A DNA stretch of 64,000 bases from Cupriavidus malaysiensis (GCF_001854325.1 NZ_CP017754.1:1426001-1490000), one strand, 5' to 3'. Shown: positions 1 to 9,827, numbered from the stretch's first letter. The notes: generated by a model not told the origin, from the sequence alone. Numbers and translations are program-made.

Positions 1-1
1 G

Positions 2-3000
2 CCGTCCTGGCTGGTCGAGATGGTTGCCCAGGCGCAGGCGCAGGAGGTGCGGCGGGCCGCGGTGGCGCAGTTGCGCGCGCAGCTCGACAGCGGCGAGTCC
101 TGGCTCGATGCCTATGACCGCGATGGCGGTGGAATCGCCGCCGGTACGCACCTGCAGGATGCGAGCCGGGCCTTCCGCAGCCTGCGCGATACGCTGCGCA
201 CGCTGGCGAGCGGTGGCGCACTGACGCCGGCGCTGGCCGCGGAGGCGGGCGGCGCGGCCGCCATCGTCGAGCGGGTGGAGGCGCGCCTGGCCGGATTCGC
301 CGGCGCCGATGCGCAGGCGCGCGCCGGCGCGCTGGCGGAGGTCGCCGGTGAACTCGGCCCGCTGCATGCCTTCGTCGACGCGGTGGAGTTCGGCAAGGCG
401 CCGCTGGCCGGGGAGTTGGAGGTGCCCGGGGACGCGGACCTGGCGGAGCCGGGAGCGTTGCGGCCGGCATCGCCGGCATCGCCGGACGCGCTGGCGGGTG
501 CCCGTGCTGCCGCCGCCGCGATGCTGCGCGTGCACGCCGAAGCCGAGGCGCCGGAGGTGCATGCCCTGCGCGCGGCGCTGCAGGCGGCCGGCGAGCAGGC
601 CGCGATCGATGACGACGCGGCGCTGCGGCGTTCGGTGGCGGAGGCGACCACGCAGCTCAATGCCTGGCTGGCCGGCAGCGCCGATGCCGCCCAGCGGCTG
701 GTGGCGGTGCTGGCCGAACCGCTGCCGCCGGCCGCGCCGGCGGCGCCCGCGCCTGCGCTCGTTGACGCCGCCGCGCCGGCCGACCATGCGGCGCTCGACG
801 CCGAACTGCTCGACATCTTCCTGCACGAGGCCGAGGATGTGCTCGCCAGCATCGCCAGGGCGCTCGATGGCGGGCTGGCGGCGCTGGCGGATGCCGATAC
901 GCTGAGCCGCGTGCGGCGCGGCTTCCATACCCTCAAGGGCTCCAGCCGCATGGTCGGCCTGGCCCGCTACGGGGAGGCGGCATGGGCGGTGGAGCAGGTG
1001 CTCAACCTGTGGATCGCCGAAGCCCGCGAGGCCAGGCCGGAACTGCTCGAACTGCTGCGCCAGGCGCACGCGGAACTGGAACCCTGGCTGGCCGGCCTGC
1101 GCCAGGACGCCGCCTGCCAGCGCGACGTCGACGCGCTGCTGGCGGCGGCCCAGGCCGTACGCGACGGGCGCCCGGCGGCAGCCGATGCAGCCGATGCAGC
1201 CGATGCAGCCGATGCAGCCGATGCAGCCGATGCAGCCGATGCAGCCGATGCGCGGCCGGCCATGCCGGCGGACGAGGCGCCGATCCCGTTGCACGATGCC
1301 GGTCCCGACGCGGCAGCAGGCGCGGGCGAAGTGGAATTCCCGCGCGCGGACGACGACGGGCGGGACGCGCCGGATGAGGCCGCACAGACCGGCGCGGACG
1401 CGGCGCAGGACGCCAACGTCATCCCCTTCCGGCTGGCGGGAGCGCTCTCCGGCGAGGACGACCACTACAAGGTCATCGGCCCGATCCGCATCGGGCTGCC
1501 GCTGTACAACGTCTACCTGCAGGAGGCGGACGGCCTGATCCGCCAGTTCGCCACCGACCTGTCCGAGTGGCGCCATGAAGGCCGCCCCTGCCCGAGCGAG
1601 CTGGCGCTGCGCGTGGCCCATACGCTGCAGGGCAGCGCCGCCACGGTGGCGCTGGAGCCGGTGCGCGAGGTGGCCGAGGCGCTGGAGGGCTTGCTGCTGC
1701 AGCTGGCCGCGCATCCGGTGGCGCTGCATCCCGGTGACTTCCGCCTGCTGGAGCAGGCCGTGGAGCGCCTGCGCGGCATGCTGCACCAGTTCGCCGCGGG
1801 CGTCTGGCCGCAGTCGGAGACGGCGCTGTGCCGCAGCCTGGCGGAGTGCCGCGAGCGCATGTTGATGCGGCCGCGCCTGCATGTCGGGCCGGCGCCGGGA
1901 TCCGTGCTGGGCCTGGGAGCGATGCCGGATGGTTCGAATGGATCGGATCTGGCGGATGCTTCGGATATGCCGGTGTCGATGCTGTTCGGCGCCGCGCGCG
2001 TGCCTGTTGTGCCGCACGAGGCGGGCGCCGCAGGCGGCGAGCCCGCCGCGGCGGCGCTCCACCAGGCGGTGGTGATTCCCATGCCCGCGCTGCGGGCTCC
2101 GGGCGTGGAGGCCCGGCCCGCGCCGGTGATGGAGCAGGTGGGGCCGGTGGGGCTGGTGGAGGAGGCTGCCGCAGGCGAGCCGGAGCCCGCGCTCGATCGC
2201 GAGCTGGTCGAGATCTTCCTGGAAGAGGCGCAGGCCAGCCTGCCGGAGCTCGGCCGGCTGCTGCGCACCTGGGAGGCGGCACCGGTCGAGGACATGCGCC
2301 ATGGCGGTCTGGTGCTGCGCGCGCTGCACACCCTCAAGGGCAGCGCCCGCATGGCCGGGGCCATGGCCCTGGGCCAGTCGGTGCACGAAATGGAGACGCT
2401 GCTGGACGCGAGCCTGCGTGGCAACCGCGTCGGCCCCGCGCTGTTCGCCCGGCTCTATGCCTGGTACGACCGCATCCTGGCGCATGCGGAGGCACTGCAG
2501 GCGGGCCGCCTGCTGCCAGCGGACGACCCGGAGGCGGTGCACGCCCAGGCGGACATCGGCGCCGCGGGCGAGGGCGGGGACGGCCGTGACGGCGCCGAGC
2601 AAGGCGGGCAGGCGGACGGGACGGAAGGCGTGGACGGCGCTGCCGGCGTGGCCGGTGCGCCGCCGGACCGCGGCACCGATGCGCCGCCGGCCGGCGCGCT
2701 GGCTGCCCTGCCGCCGGCGGCACCCGGTCCTGCCGGCGTCATGCCCGGCCTGGCTCCGGCCATGCCGGCAGCGGAGCCTGCCGAGCGCCAGCGCGCGCTG
2801 GTGCGGGTGCAGGCGCGCACGCTGGACAACCTGATCAACGACGCCGGTGAAGTGAGCGTGGCGCGCGCCCGCGTGGACAGCGAGCTGGGTGCGCTGCGCA
2901 CCTATCTCGGCGAGCTGAACGACAACGTGGCGCGCCTGCGCACGCAGTTGCGCGAGATCGAGATCCAGGCCGAGTCGCAGATGGCCTCGCGCATCGCCGA

Positions 3001-4723
3001 CTCGCGCCAGAAGCAGGAATTCGATCCGCTCGAGTTCGACCGCTTCACGCGTTTCCAGGAGCTCACGCGCATGATGGCCGAGTCCGTCAACGACGTGGCC
3101 ACCGTGGAGCAGAACCTGCAGCGCGGCTTCGATCGCGCCGCCGGCGACCTGGAAGCGCAGGCACGCCTGACACGCGGCCTGCAGCGCAGCCTGATGCAGG
3201 CCCGCATGGTGCAGTTCGATGCGCTGGCCGAGCGCCTCTACCGCGTGGTGCGGCAGGCGGCCGCCGAAACCGGCAAGGAGGTGCGCCTGCTGATCAAGGG
3301 CGGCACCGTGGAGATCGATCGCTCGGTGCTCGACCGCATGGCCGGGCCGATCGAGCATCTGATCCGCAACGCGGTGGTGCACGGCATCGAGCCGGCCGAG
3401 GCCAGGCGGGCGGCCGGCAAGCCGTCCACCGGCGCGCTCACGCTGGAACTGCAGCAGGAAGGCAACGAGGTCGTGCTGCATTTCGTCGACGACGGCGCCG
3501 GCCTCGACCTGCCGCGCATCCGTGCGCGCGCCGTGCAGCGCCAGTTGCTGGCCCCGGACGATGAGGCCGGCGAGGCACGCCTGACCGAACTGATCTTCAC
3601 GCCCGGCTTCACCACCACCGACACCATCTCCGAACTGGCCGGCCGCGGCGTCGGCATGGACGTGGTGCGCGCCGAGACCGTGGCGCTGGGCGGGCGCATC
3701 GCGCTGACCACCGAGGCCGGGCGCGGCACCCGCTTCACATTGCACCTGCCGTTGACCACGGCGATCACGCAGGTGCTGCTGGTGATGCTGGGCGGCCGCC
3801 TCTTTGCCATTCCCAGCGGCATGATCGACCAGGTCCAGCAGTTGCGCGCGCCGGCGCTGGCCGAGGCCTACAACCGGGGCAGCTTCGCCTATGGCGGCGA
3901 GCCGGTGCCGTTCCACTACTTCGGCGCCCTGCTGGAGGAGAGCCCCGCCATCGCCGCTGGCAGCAAGTATTCCCCGGTGGTGGTCACGCGCAGCGGTGCC
4001 GAGCGTGTGGCGGTGCACGTCGACGAGGTGGTCGGCAACCGCGAAGTGGTGGTCAAGCACATCGGCCCCCACCTGGCCCGCCTCGACGGCATTGCCGGCG
4101 CCACCACGCTCGGGGACGGCGAGATCGTGCTGATCTACAACCCGGTGGTGCTGGCCCAGCGCCATGCCCAGGCGCGCGGCGAAGCGCTGCGCGGGCTGCC
4201 GCCGGCCGGTGAGGCCGCGCCGTCCGCGCAGGCCGCCCGCTTGACCGGGGCGGTGGCCGAGCTGGGCGCCGGCAGCGCTGCCGCGGTGGCCGTGGCGGGC
4301 CTCGGCACGCAGCCCACGGTGATGGTGGTCGACGATTCGCTGACCGTGCGCAAGGCCGCCCACCGGTTGCTGACCCGCGCCGGCTACCAGGTGGTGCTGG
4401 CGCGCGACGGCGTGGATGCGCTGAAGCAATTGCAGGACGTCATGCCGGATGCCATGCTGGTCGACATCGAGATGCCGCACATGGATGGCTTCGACCTGAC
4501 GCGCAACGTGCGCGCCGACGCCCGCACCGCCCACATGCCGCTGGTGATGATCACCTCGCGCACGGCGGAGAAGCATCGCCGCTACGCGGCCGAGATCGGC
4601 GTCAACGTCTACCTCGGCAAGCCCTACAACGAGGATGAGCTGCTGGGCACGCTGCACCAGTTGATCGGGCCGCGCGCGGCCGGTACCGCCGGCTCGGTGG
4701 GCGAGATGCTGGGCGACGCCTGA
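2..4723 (+). CDS. CheA-type hybrid histidine kinase (ChpA/PilL-like), 5' end outside window
   Basis: Chemotaxis-type kinase that would phosphorylate response regulators, probably for type IV pilus twitching (Chp/Pil system). The reading frame is open to the window edge with no stop, so the true start lies upstream. Counting from the first in-window ATG (position 20), three Hpt-like histidines are visible: H303 (FHTLKGSS), H534 (AHTLQGSA) and H770 (LHTLKGSA). They are followed by a dimerisation region, a HATPase with N1117 (HLIRNAVVHG) and the GRGVGMDVV box, a CheW-like regulatory domain, and a C-terminal receiver with phospho-acceptor D1482 (LVDIEMPHMDG). Long Ala/Pro/Asp-rich linkers separate the Hpt domains; one carries a 9-bp tandem repeat. 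Multiple Hpt domains plus a receiver fit ChpA/PilL better than flagellar CheA. The pathway assignment is inference because the neighbouring pil genes lie outside the window. Confidence 0.85.
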   Translation, partial: PSWLVEMVAQAQAQEVRRAAVAQLRAQLDSGESWLDAYDRDGGGIAAGTHLQDASRAFRSLRDTLRTLASGGALTPALAAEAGGAAAIVERVEARLAGFAGADAQARAGALAEVAGELGPLHAFVDAVEFGKAPLAGELEVPGDADLAEPGALRPASPASPDALAGARAAAAAMLRVHAEAEAPEVHALRAALQAAGEQAAIDDDAALRRSVAEATTQLNAWLAGSADAAQRLVAVLAEPLPPAAPAAPAPALVDAAAPADHAALDAELLDIFLHEAEDVLASIARALDGGLAALADADTLSRVRRGFHTLKGSSRMVGLARYGEAAWAVEQVLNLWIAEAREARPELLELLRQAHAELEPWLAGLRQDAACQRDVDALLAAAQAVRDGRPAAADAADAADAADAADAADAADAADARPAMPADEAPIPLHDAGPDAAAGAGEVEFPRADDDGRDAPDEAAQTGADAAQDANVIPFRLAGALSGEDDHYKVIGPIRIGLPLYNVYLQEADGLIRQFATDLSEWRHEGRPCPSELALRVAHTLQGSAATVALEPVREVAEALEGLLLQLAAHPVALHPGDFRLLEQAVERLRGMLHQFAAGVWPQSETALCRSLAECRERMLMRPRLHVGPAPGSVLGLGAMPDGSNGSDLADASDMPVSMLFGAARVPVVPHEAGAAGGEPAAAALHQAVVIPMPALRAPGVEARPAPVMEQVGPVGLVEEAAAGEPEPALDRELVEIFLEEAQASLPELGRLLRTWEAAPVEDMRHGGLVLRALHTLKGSARMAGAMALGQSVHEMETLLDASLRGNRVGPALFARLYAWYDRILAHAEALQAGRLLPADDPEAVHAQADIGAAGEGGDGRDGAEQGGQADGTEGVDGAAGVAGAPPDRGTDAPPAGALAALPPAAPGPAGVMPGLAPAMPAAEPAERQRALVRVQARTLDNLINDAGEVSVARARVDSELGALRTYLGELNDNVARLRTQLREIEIQAESQMASRIADSRQKQEFDPLEFDRFTRFQELTRMMAESVNDVATVEQNLQRGFDRAAGDLEAQARLTRGLQRSLMQARMVQFDALAERLYRVVRQAAAETGKEVRLLIKGGTVEIDRSVLDRMAGPIEHLIRNAVVHGIEPAEARRAAGKPSTGALTLELQQEGNEVVLHFVDDGAGLDLPRIRARAVQRQLLAPDDEAGEARLTELIFTPGFTTTDTISELAGRGVGMDVVRAETVALGGRIALTTEAGRGTRFTLHLPLTTAITQVLLVMLGGRLFAIPSGMIDQVQQLRAPALAEAYNRGSFAYGGEPVPFHYFGALLEESPAIAAGSKYSPVVVTRSGAERVAVHVDEVVGNREVVVKHIGPHLARLDGIAGATTLGDGEIVLIYNPVVLAQRHAQARGEALRGLPPAGEAAPSAQAARLTGAVAELGAGSAAAVAVAGLGTQPTVMVVDDSLTVRKAAHRLLTRAGYQVVLARDGVDALKQLQDVMPDAMLVDIEMPHMDGFDLTRNVRADARTAHMPLVMITSRTAEKHRRYAAEIGVNVYLGKPYNEDELLGTLHQLIGPRAAGTAGSVGEMLGDA
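1181..1252 (+). repeat. In-frame 9-bp tandem repeat (about 8 units) in the kinase gene
   Basis: Unit GCCGATGCA repeated eight times, the last ending in G instead of A. It encodes repeated Ala-Asp-Ala in the linker between the first and second Hpt domains. The unit length is a multiple of three, so gain or loss of copies keeps the frame. Confidence 0.95.
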
Positions 4724-4777
4724 GACGGAGCCGGCCTGCCGGGGCGGTGGCCGATGCCGCCGCCCCGCGCGCCCTCC

Positions 4778-6082
4778 CTACTTGTTCACCATCCGTGCCG
4801 GCACCGACAGCGTCAGCGCCGCGCCCGCCACCATGCAGGCCGCCAGCAGGTACATGCCGGAGTCGGTGCTCTGTGTCAGGTCCTTCAGCCAGCCCACCGC
4901 GTAGGGGCTGATGAAGCCGGCCAGGTTGCCCAGCGAGTTGATCATGGCGATGCCGGCGGCCGCGCCGGTGCCGGCGAGGAAGGCCGTCGGCAGGCTCCAG
5001 AACAACGGCAGCGTGGTGAGGATGCCGATGGTGGCCAGCGTCAGCGCGCACATGGCCAGGGTGGTGTTGCCGTGCCACTGCACCGACAGCACCAGGCCGA
5101 GCGCGCCGCCCAGCGCGGGCAGGGCGATGTGCCAGCGGCGCTCGCCGCGACGGTCGGCGCTGTAGGCCACCAGCACCATGCCGATCACCGCGCAGCCGTA
5201 GGGAATGGCGGTCAGCAGGCCGATGTCGAGCGCGCCCTTGACGCCGGTCTGCTTGATGATGGTGGGCAGCCAGAAGCTGATGCCGTACAGGCCCATGACG
5301 AAGCTGAAGTAGATCGCGCTCATCAGCCAGACGCGCGGGCTGGACAGCACGCGGGCGATCGGCAGGTCTTCCTTGTGCGCCTCCTCGCCGGCGATATTGC
5401 GCTGGAGCAGCGCCTTCTCTTCGTCGCTGAGCCACTTGGCGTGGGCGATGCGGTCGTCGAGGTAAGCGATCACCCACAGGCCGACCAGGATGGAGGGGAT
5501 GCCTTCGATCAGGAACATCCATTGCCAGCCGGACCAGCCGTTGTGGCCGTCGAAGGCCTGCATCACCCAGCCCGACAGCGGCCCGCCGATCACGCCGGAC
5601 AGGGCTACCGCCGTCATGAAATAGGTGGTGGTGCGGCCGCGCCGGCCGGCCGGGAACCAGTAGGTCAGGTAGAGGATGATGCCAGGGAAGAAGCCGGCCT
5701 CGGCCACGCCCAGCAGGAAGCGCAGCACGTAGAACATGGTCGGCGTGGTGACGAACATCATCGCCGCCGAGATCGCGCCCCAGGTGATCATGATGCGCGC
5801 GATCCAGATACGCGCGCCGACGCGGTGCAGGATCACGTTGCTCGGCACTTCGAAGAGGAAGTAGCCGATGAAGAAGATGCCGGCGCCGAGCCCGTAGATG
5901 GTCTCGCTGAACTTCAGGTCATTGAGCATCTGCAGCTTGGCGAAGCCTACGTTGACGCGGTCCAGGTAGGCCACCACGTAGCACAGCAGCAGGAAAGGCA
6001 CCAGGCGCCAGCTCACCTTGCGGTAGGTGGCATCCTCGAAGGCGGCGCTGGTGGCGCCGGGGTTGACTGCGGTCGTTGTCAT
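4778..6082 (-). CDS. MFS transporter, anion:cation symporter (ACS) type
   Basis: Inner-membrane secondary transporter of 434 residues, the usual MFS length, with about 12 hydrophobic segments. The N-terminus (WRLVPFLLLCYVVAYLDRVN) carries the YxDRxN motif typical of the ACS/phthalate-tartrate-hexuronate permeases. The chosen ATG has a GAGGAG ribosome binding site eight bases upstream. It lies on the same strand as, and 143 bp downstream of, an SDR dehydrogenase, with an aldehyde dehydrogenase further upstream, suggesting uptake of an organic acid or sugar acid that these enzymes oxidise. The substrate cannot be read from the sequence. The 143-bp leader contains a six-unit 12-bp tandem repeat. 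Confidence 0.9.
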   Translation of the reverse strand: MTTTAVNPGATSAAFEDATYRKVSWRLVPFLLLCYVVAYLDRVNVGFAKLQMLNDLKFSETIYGLGAGIFFIGYFLFEVPSNVILHRVGARIWIARIMITWGAISAAMMFVTTPTMFYVLRFLLGVAEAGFFPGIILYLTYWFPAGRRGRTTTYFMTAVALSGVIGGPLSGWVMQAFDGHNGWSGWQWMFLIEGIPSILVGLWVIAYLDDRIAHAKWLSDEEKALLQRNIAGEEAHKEDLPIARVLSSPRVWLMSAIYFSFVMGLYGISFWLPTIIKQTGVKGALDIGLLTAIPYGCAVIGMVLVAYSADRRGERRWHIALPALGGALGLVLSVQWHGNTTLAMCALTLATIGILTTLPLFWSLPTAFLAGTGAAAGIAMINSLGNLAGFISPYAVGWLKDLTQSTDSGMYLLAACMVAGAALTLSVPARMVNK

Positions 6083-6122
6083 GCTGTCTCCTCGTCCTGG
6101 CATCGGCTCGATGCCTTGTTGT

Positions 6123-6194
6123 TGTACGACGTTCGGTGCGACGTTGGGTACGACGATTCGTGTGACGTTAGGTACGACGTTAGGTACGACGCTT
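6123..6194. repeat. Six imperfect 12-bp tandem repeats in the MFS leader
   Basis: Six consecutive 12-bp units related to GGTACGACGTTA, at 6123, 6135, 6147, 6159, 6171 and 6183. Units 5 and 6 differ only at the last three bases. They fill half of the space between the SDR stop codon and the MFS start codon on the minus strand. Confidence 0.9.
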
Positions 6195-6225
6195 CGGCCC
6201 GGTGTGCGGGAAGGGCTTGGAGAGG

Positions 6226-6984
6226 CTAGACGCAGCGTCCCCCGTCGACTTCGATGCACGTGCCCGTAATGAAGGCCGCCTCGTCGGAGGCCAGGTACAG
6301 GCAGGCGTTGGCCACGTCCTGCGGGGTCGACATGCGGCCCATCGGGATGGTGGCGAGAAACCTGGCGCGGTTCTCGGGCGTGTCGGGCATGCCCATGAAC
6401 TCTTCCAGCAGGCCGGTGGCGCCGATCACCGGGTTGACGCAGTTGACGCGGATATTGTCCGGGCCCAGCTCGGCGGCCATGGCCTTGCTGGCGGTGATCA
6501 CGGCGCCCTTGCTGCCGTTGTACCAGACCAGGCCGGGGCGCGGCCGGATGCCGGCGGTGGAGGCGATATTGACGAAGACGCCGCCGCCGCGGGCACGGAA
6601 ATGCGGAACGAAGGCGCGGGCCGACCAGAAGATGCTCTTGACGTTGACGGCGTAGACGCGGTCGAACTCTTCCTCGCTGACCTGCAGGATGGGTTTGTTG
6701 CGGTGGGTGGTGCCCGCGTTGTTGACGACGATATGGACGTCGCCGAAGGCCGCCAGCGCCGCCTCGCGCATGGCCTCGACATCGGCTTCGTGCGACACGT
6801 CCGCGCGCACCGCGCGGGCCTGGCCGCCCGCGGCGGCAATGGCGTGCGCCACCCGCTCGGCCGCGTCGGCGCGCAGGTCGGCCACCAGCACCCTGGCGCC
6901 TTCGCGCGCAAAGGTGTGGGCGATGCCCTCGCCGAAGCCCGATCCGCCCCCGGTGACCACCGCCACCTTGTCTTCCAGTCTCAT
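6226..6984 (-). CDS. SDR family NAD(P)-dependent oxidoreductase
   Basis: Classical short-chain dehydrogenase of 252 residues. It shows the cofactor loop TGGGSGFGEG (11-20), the NNAG motif (88-91), and the catalytic set N114, S142, Y155 and K159 (YxxxK). The C-terminus has the usual EVDGG segment. The ATG is preceded by AAGGAGA at good spacing; upstream in-frame codons lack one. It oxidises a hydroxyl or reduces a carbonyl on a small substrate. The neighbouring aldehyde dehydrogenase and MFS carrier suggest a shared catabolic route, but the substrate is unknown. Confidence 0.9.
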   Translation of the reverse strand: MRLEDKVAVVTGGGSGFGEGIAHTFAREGARVLVADLRADAAERVAHAIAAAGGQARAVRADVSHEADVEAMREAALAAFGDVHIVVNNAGTTHRNKPILQVSEEEFDRVYAVNVKSIFWSARAFVPHFRARGGGVFVNIASTAGIRPRPGLVWYNGSKGAVITASKAMAAELGPDNIRVNCVNPVIGATGLLEEFMGMPDTPENRARFLATIPMGRMSTPQDVANACLYLASDEAAFITGTCIEVDGGRCV

Positions 6985-7142
6985 TGCCTGTCTCCTTGGC
7001 TTGTGCGGGACCTCCGCGCCGTGCGGGAGGCCTCCTGACGTTTTCGTTGCGGGGAGCCGCGGCTGCCGCGTTCCCCGCCAGACACGGGTGCAACAAACTG
7101 CAAGGCGCGCGCGCTGGTGCCGGGCGCGCGCCGCAACGCGCC

Positions 7143-7385
7143 TCAGTGCGAGAACGGTCCCCGCCCGCGCAGCGCGTTGGCGACCATCATCACCGCCAGC
7201 AGGAAGGGCAGGGCCACATACAGGCACCAGTGCACGCGGTCGCCCACGGTCTCGCCCCACTTGCGCTTGAAGACCTGCAGGCGCGGCATGCCGGAGGGGT
7301 TGGTGGCACGCTTGTTCTTGACGTGCCAGGCCATCCAGAAAAAGAAGATGGCGAAAGCGACCGAGAGGAAATTGATGTTACCCAT
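7143..7385 (-). CDS. Small two-helix membrane protein of unknown function
   Basis: Eighty-residue protein that I do not recognise. It has a hydrophobic segment at about residues 5-20 ([14 protein letters not shown]), a basic middle ([10 protein letters not shown]...FKRKWGE) and a second hydrophobic segment at about 51-70. A GGAG ribosome binding site precedes the ATG. It lies between the SDR gene and the aldehyde dehydrogenase gene on the same strand, so it may be co-transcribed with them. The alternative that it is spurious is unlikely given the membrane pattern and ribosome binding site. Confidence 0.65.
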   Translation of the reverse strand: MGNINFLSVAFAIFFFWMAWHVKNKRATNPSGMPRLQVFKRKWGETVGDRVHWCLYVALPFLLAVMMVANALRGRGPFSH

Positions 7386-7468
7386 GTGACTCCGAAAATG
7401 CATGGCCGTCGTGTGGAAGGAGACGGCACTCCGATGAATGGATGGCCGCCGCGGCCGGCGGCGCTGGC

Positions 7469-8905
7469 TCAGCCGTGCTGGATGGCGACCGTCTTCAGCG
7501 TGGTGAAGCCGTACAGCGCCTCGAAGCCTTTCTCGCGGCCGTAGCCGGACTGGCCGGTGCCGCCGAAGGGCAGTTCCACGCCGCCGCCGGCGCCGTAGTT
7601 GTTGATGAAGACCTGGCCGGCGCGCAGGCTGCGTGCCAGCCGCAGCTGGCGGCCGCCGTCGCGCGTCCAGACGCCCGCCACCAGGCCGTAGGGCGTGCCA
7701 TTGGCCAACGCCACCGCCTCGGCCTCGCTGTCGAAGGGCATCGCCGCCAGCAGGGGACCGAACACCTCCTCCTGCGCCAGCCGATGGCGCGGCGGCACGT
7801 CGCGGAACAGCATCGGCACCTGGTAGAAGCCGGACTCCGGCGCCTCGGGCACGATGTGTCCCTGCGCCATCACGGCGATGCCGTCGTGCTGGGCGTCGGA
7901 GACGAAGTCCCAGACGCGCTGCTGCTGCTTGCGGCTGATCAGCGGCCCGCATTCCAGGTCGAGCCCGGACGGGCCCACGCGCAGCGTCTCGAACACCGAG
8001 GCGAGCCGGTCGAGCAGGGCGTCGTAGAGCGGGCGCTCCACCAGCACGCGGCTGCCGGCCGAGCAGGTCTGGCCGGCATTCTGCACGATGCCGTTGACCA
8101 CCACCGGCACCAGCGCGTCGACATCGGCGTCGGCAAAGACGATCTGCGGCGACTTGCCGCCCAGTTCCAGCGTGACCGGCACGTGGTTCTCGGCGGCCAG
8201 CTGGGCCACCAGCTTGCCCGTCGCCGGCGAGCCGGTGAAGGAAATGTGCTGGATGCCGGGATGGCGCGCCAGCGCCGCGCCGGCCTCGTGGCCGTAGCCG
8301 GTGACGATGTTCAGCGCGCCCTCCGGCAGGCCGGCCTCGGCGGCGATCTCGGCCACGCGCAGCAGCGACAGGCAGGCGTCTTCTGCCGGCTTGACCACGC
8401 AGGCATTGCCGGCGGCCAGCGCCGCGCCCACGCTGCGGCCGAAGATCTGCAGCGGATAGTTCCAGGGAATGATGTGGCCGGTCACGCCGTGCGGCTCGCG
8501 CAGCGTCAGCACCGTGGTGCCGGCCTGGTAGGGGATGGTCTGTCCGTGCAGCTTGTCGGCCGCGCCGGCATAGAACTCGAAGTAGCGGGCCACCGCACGC
8601 GCGTCGCCATGCGCCTGGCGCAGCGGCTTGCCGGTATCGCGCGCCTCCAGCGCGGCCAGCTCGTTCTCGTGGGCGAGCAGGGCCAGCGCCACGCGGTTGA
8701 GCAGGCGCGAGCGCTCGGCCGGCGACATGGCGCCCCAGGCGCCGTCGGCAGCCTGGCGGGCGGCGTGCACCGCCACATTGACGTCGGTGGCGTTGCCGCG
8801 GGCGATCTCGGCGAAGGGCTCGCCGGTGGAAGGGTCGAAGACCTTGATGCGCAGGCCCGAATCGGGTGCGATCAGGCGGTTGGCTACGTAGTGCTGGGCA
8901 TGCAT
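7469..8905 (-). CDS. Aldehyde dehydrogenase family protein
   Basis: NAD(P)-dependent oxidation of an aldehyde to the acid. It is 478 residues long, normal for the ALDH superfamily. It shows the PWNYP cofactor-pocket motif with N149, the general base E247 (LELGGKSP), the nucleophile C281 (GQTCSAGSR) and the C-terminal [13 protein letters not shown] signature. The ATG is chosen because the encoded protein begins in the normal place relative to the ALDH fold. It is the first gene of the minus-strand group that continues through the small membrane protein, SDR and MFS genes. The specific aldehyde cannot be assigned; betaine-, gamma-aminobutyraldehyde- or glycolaldehyde-type activities are all possible. 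Confidence 0.9.
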   Translation of the reverse strand: MHAQHYVANRLIAPDSGLRIKVFDPSTGEPFAEIARGNATDVNVAVHAARQAADGAWGAMSPAERSRLLNRVALALLAHENELAALEARDTGKPLRQAHGDARAVARYFEFYAGAADKLHGQTIPYQAGTTVLTLREPHGVTGHIIPWNYPLQIFGRSVGAALAAGNACVVKPAEDACLSLLRVAEIAAEAGLPEGALNIVTGYGHEAGAALARHPGIQHISFTGSPATGKLVAQLAAENHVPVTLELGGKSPQIVFADADVDALVPVVVNGIVQNAGQTCSAGSRVLVERPLYDALLDRLASVFETLRVGPSGLDLECGPLISRKQQQRVWDFVSDAQHDGIAVMAQGHIVPEAPESGFYQVPMLFRDVPPRHRLAQEEVFGPLLAAMPFDSEAEAVALANGTPYGLVAGVWTRDGGRQLRLARSLRAGQVFINNYGAGGGVELPFGGTGQSGYGREKGFEALYGFTTLKTVAIQHG

Positions 8906-9075
8906 GGATTGGCTCCGGTTCGGCGGGCGGACGGGGGGAGTCCCGCGCCAGGCCCGGGGACGGGCGCCGCCGGGGATCGATCCGGCATTATCGCCCAGCC
9001 GGCGGGACGCGCAAGGCACCTGCGCCGCCGCGGCCCGGCCTGCGTTCCTGTCAGATTCCGGTCAGCGCGAACCGC

Positions 9076-9081
9076 TATAAT
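9076..9081 (+). promoter_or_regulatory. Candidate -10 element of ppa
   Basis: Perfect TATAAT 40 bp before the ppa start. No convincing -35 hexamer at standard spacing. Confidence 0.5.
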
Positions 9082-9121
9082 GCCCGCCATCCGTAATCAC
9101 AGGCATTTCTGGAGAACACGC

Positions 9122-9649
9122 ATGAGCTTCAATCTCGTCTCGCCGGGCAAGGACATTCCGAACGATTTCAACGTCATCATCGAGATCTCCGCCCAGAGCG
9201 ATCCGGTGAAGTACGAAGCCGACAAGGAAACGGGCCTGCTCTTCGTCGACCGTTTCATCGGCACCGGCATGCGCTACCCGGCCAACTACGGCTTCATTCC
9301 CCAGACCCTGTCGGGCGACGGCGACCCGGTCGACGTGCTGGTGATCACCCCCTTCCCGATCCTGGCCGGCGCCGTGGTGCGCTGCCGCGCGCTTGGCATG
9401 CTGAAGATGACCGACGAGTCGGGTGTCGATGCCAAGCTGGTCGCCGTGCCGGTGGACAAGCTGTCGCCGGCCACCGCCTTCATGAAGGGCCTGTCCGACG
9501 TGCCGCAGAACCTGCTCGACCAGATCAAGCACTTCTTCGAGAACTACAAGGCGCTCGAGGCCGGCAAGTGGGTCAAGGTGGAAGGCTGGGCCGGCATCGA
9601 GGAAGCCCACAAGGAAATCACCGACGGCGTGGCCAATTTCAAGAAGTGA
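9122..9649 (+). CDS. ppa: Inorganic pyrophosphatase
   Basis: Cytoplasmic family I pyrophosphatase that hydrolyses PPi and so drives biosynthetic reactions. At 175 residues it matches the bacterial hexameric enzyme length. It contains the DGDPVDVLV signature (metal-binding aspartates) and the YPANYGFIP segment. The ATG follows GGAGAACACGC, a good ribosome binding site. It is monocistronic, with a TATAAT upstream and a strong hairpin terminator downstream. Confidence 0.97.
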   Translation: MSFNLVSPGKDIPNDFNVIIEISAQSDPVKYEADKETGLLFVDRFIGTGMRYPANYGFIPQTLSGDGDPVDVLVITPFPILAGAVVRCRALGMLKMTDESGVDAKLVAVPVDKLSPATAFMKGLSDVPQNLLDQIKHFFENYKALEAGKWVKVEGWAGIEEAHKEITDGVANFKK

Positions 9650-9713
9650 TTTTCCGAGCACCGCCAAGCCCGTTTTTCCACGCGATCCGGCGTGTGATGA
9701 ACAGGCGCTGAAC

Positions 9714-9738
9714 AGCCCCGCCTCCGGCGGGGCTTTTT
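9714..9738 (+). terminator. Rho-independent terminator of ppa
   Basis: Perfect 9-bp GC-rich stem AGCCCCGCC / GGCGGGGCT with a 3-nt loop, ending in a run of five T. Confidence 0.9.
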
Positions 9739-9827
9739 GCTGGGGCCGGCTTGACGCCGGCCAAGGATGGCGCCCCCCGGAGGCGTTAAGCTGACGGCAC
9801 TCCCACATCAATCGAGAACCTGGCGCA

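Noticed and set aside
1181..1252. CRISPR-like array
   Set aside because: Units are 9 bp with no spacers and lie inside a coding sequence; a simple tandem repeat.
6123..6194. CRISPR array or attachment site in the MFS leader
   Set aside because: Contiguous 12-bp imperfect repeats without spacers and no cas or integrase genes nearby.
4754..6229. Plus-strand frame opposite the MFS transporter
   Set aside because: His/Gln/Glu-rich shadow; the minus strand encodes a clear 12-helix carrier with a ribosome binding site.
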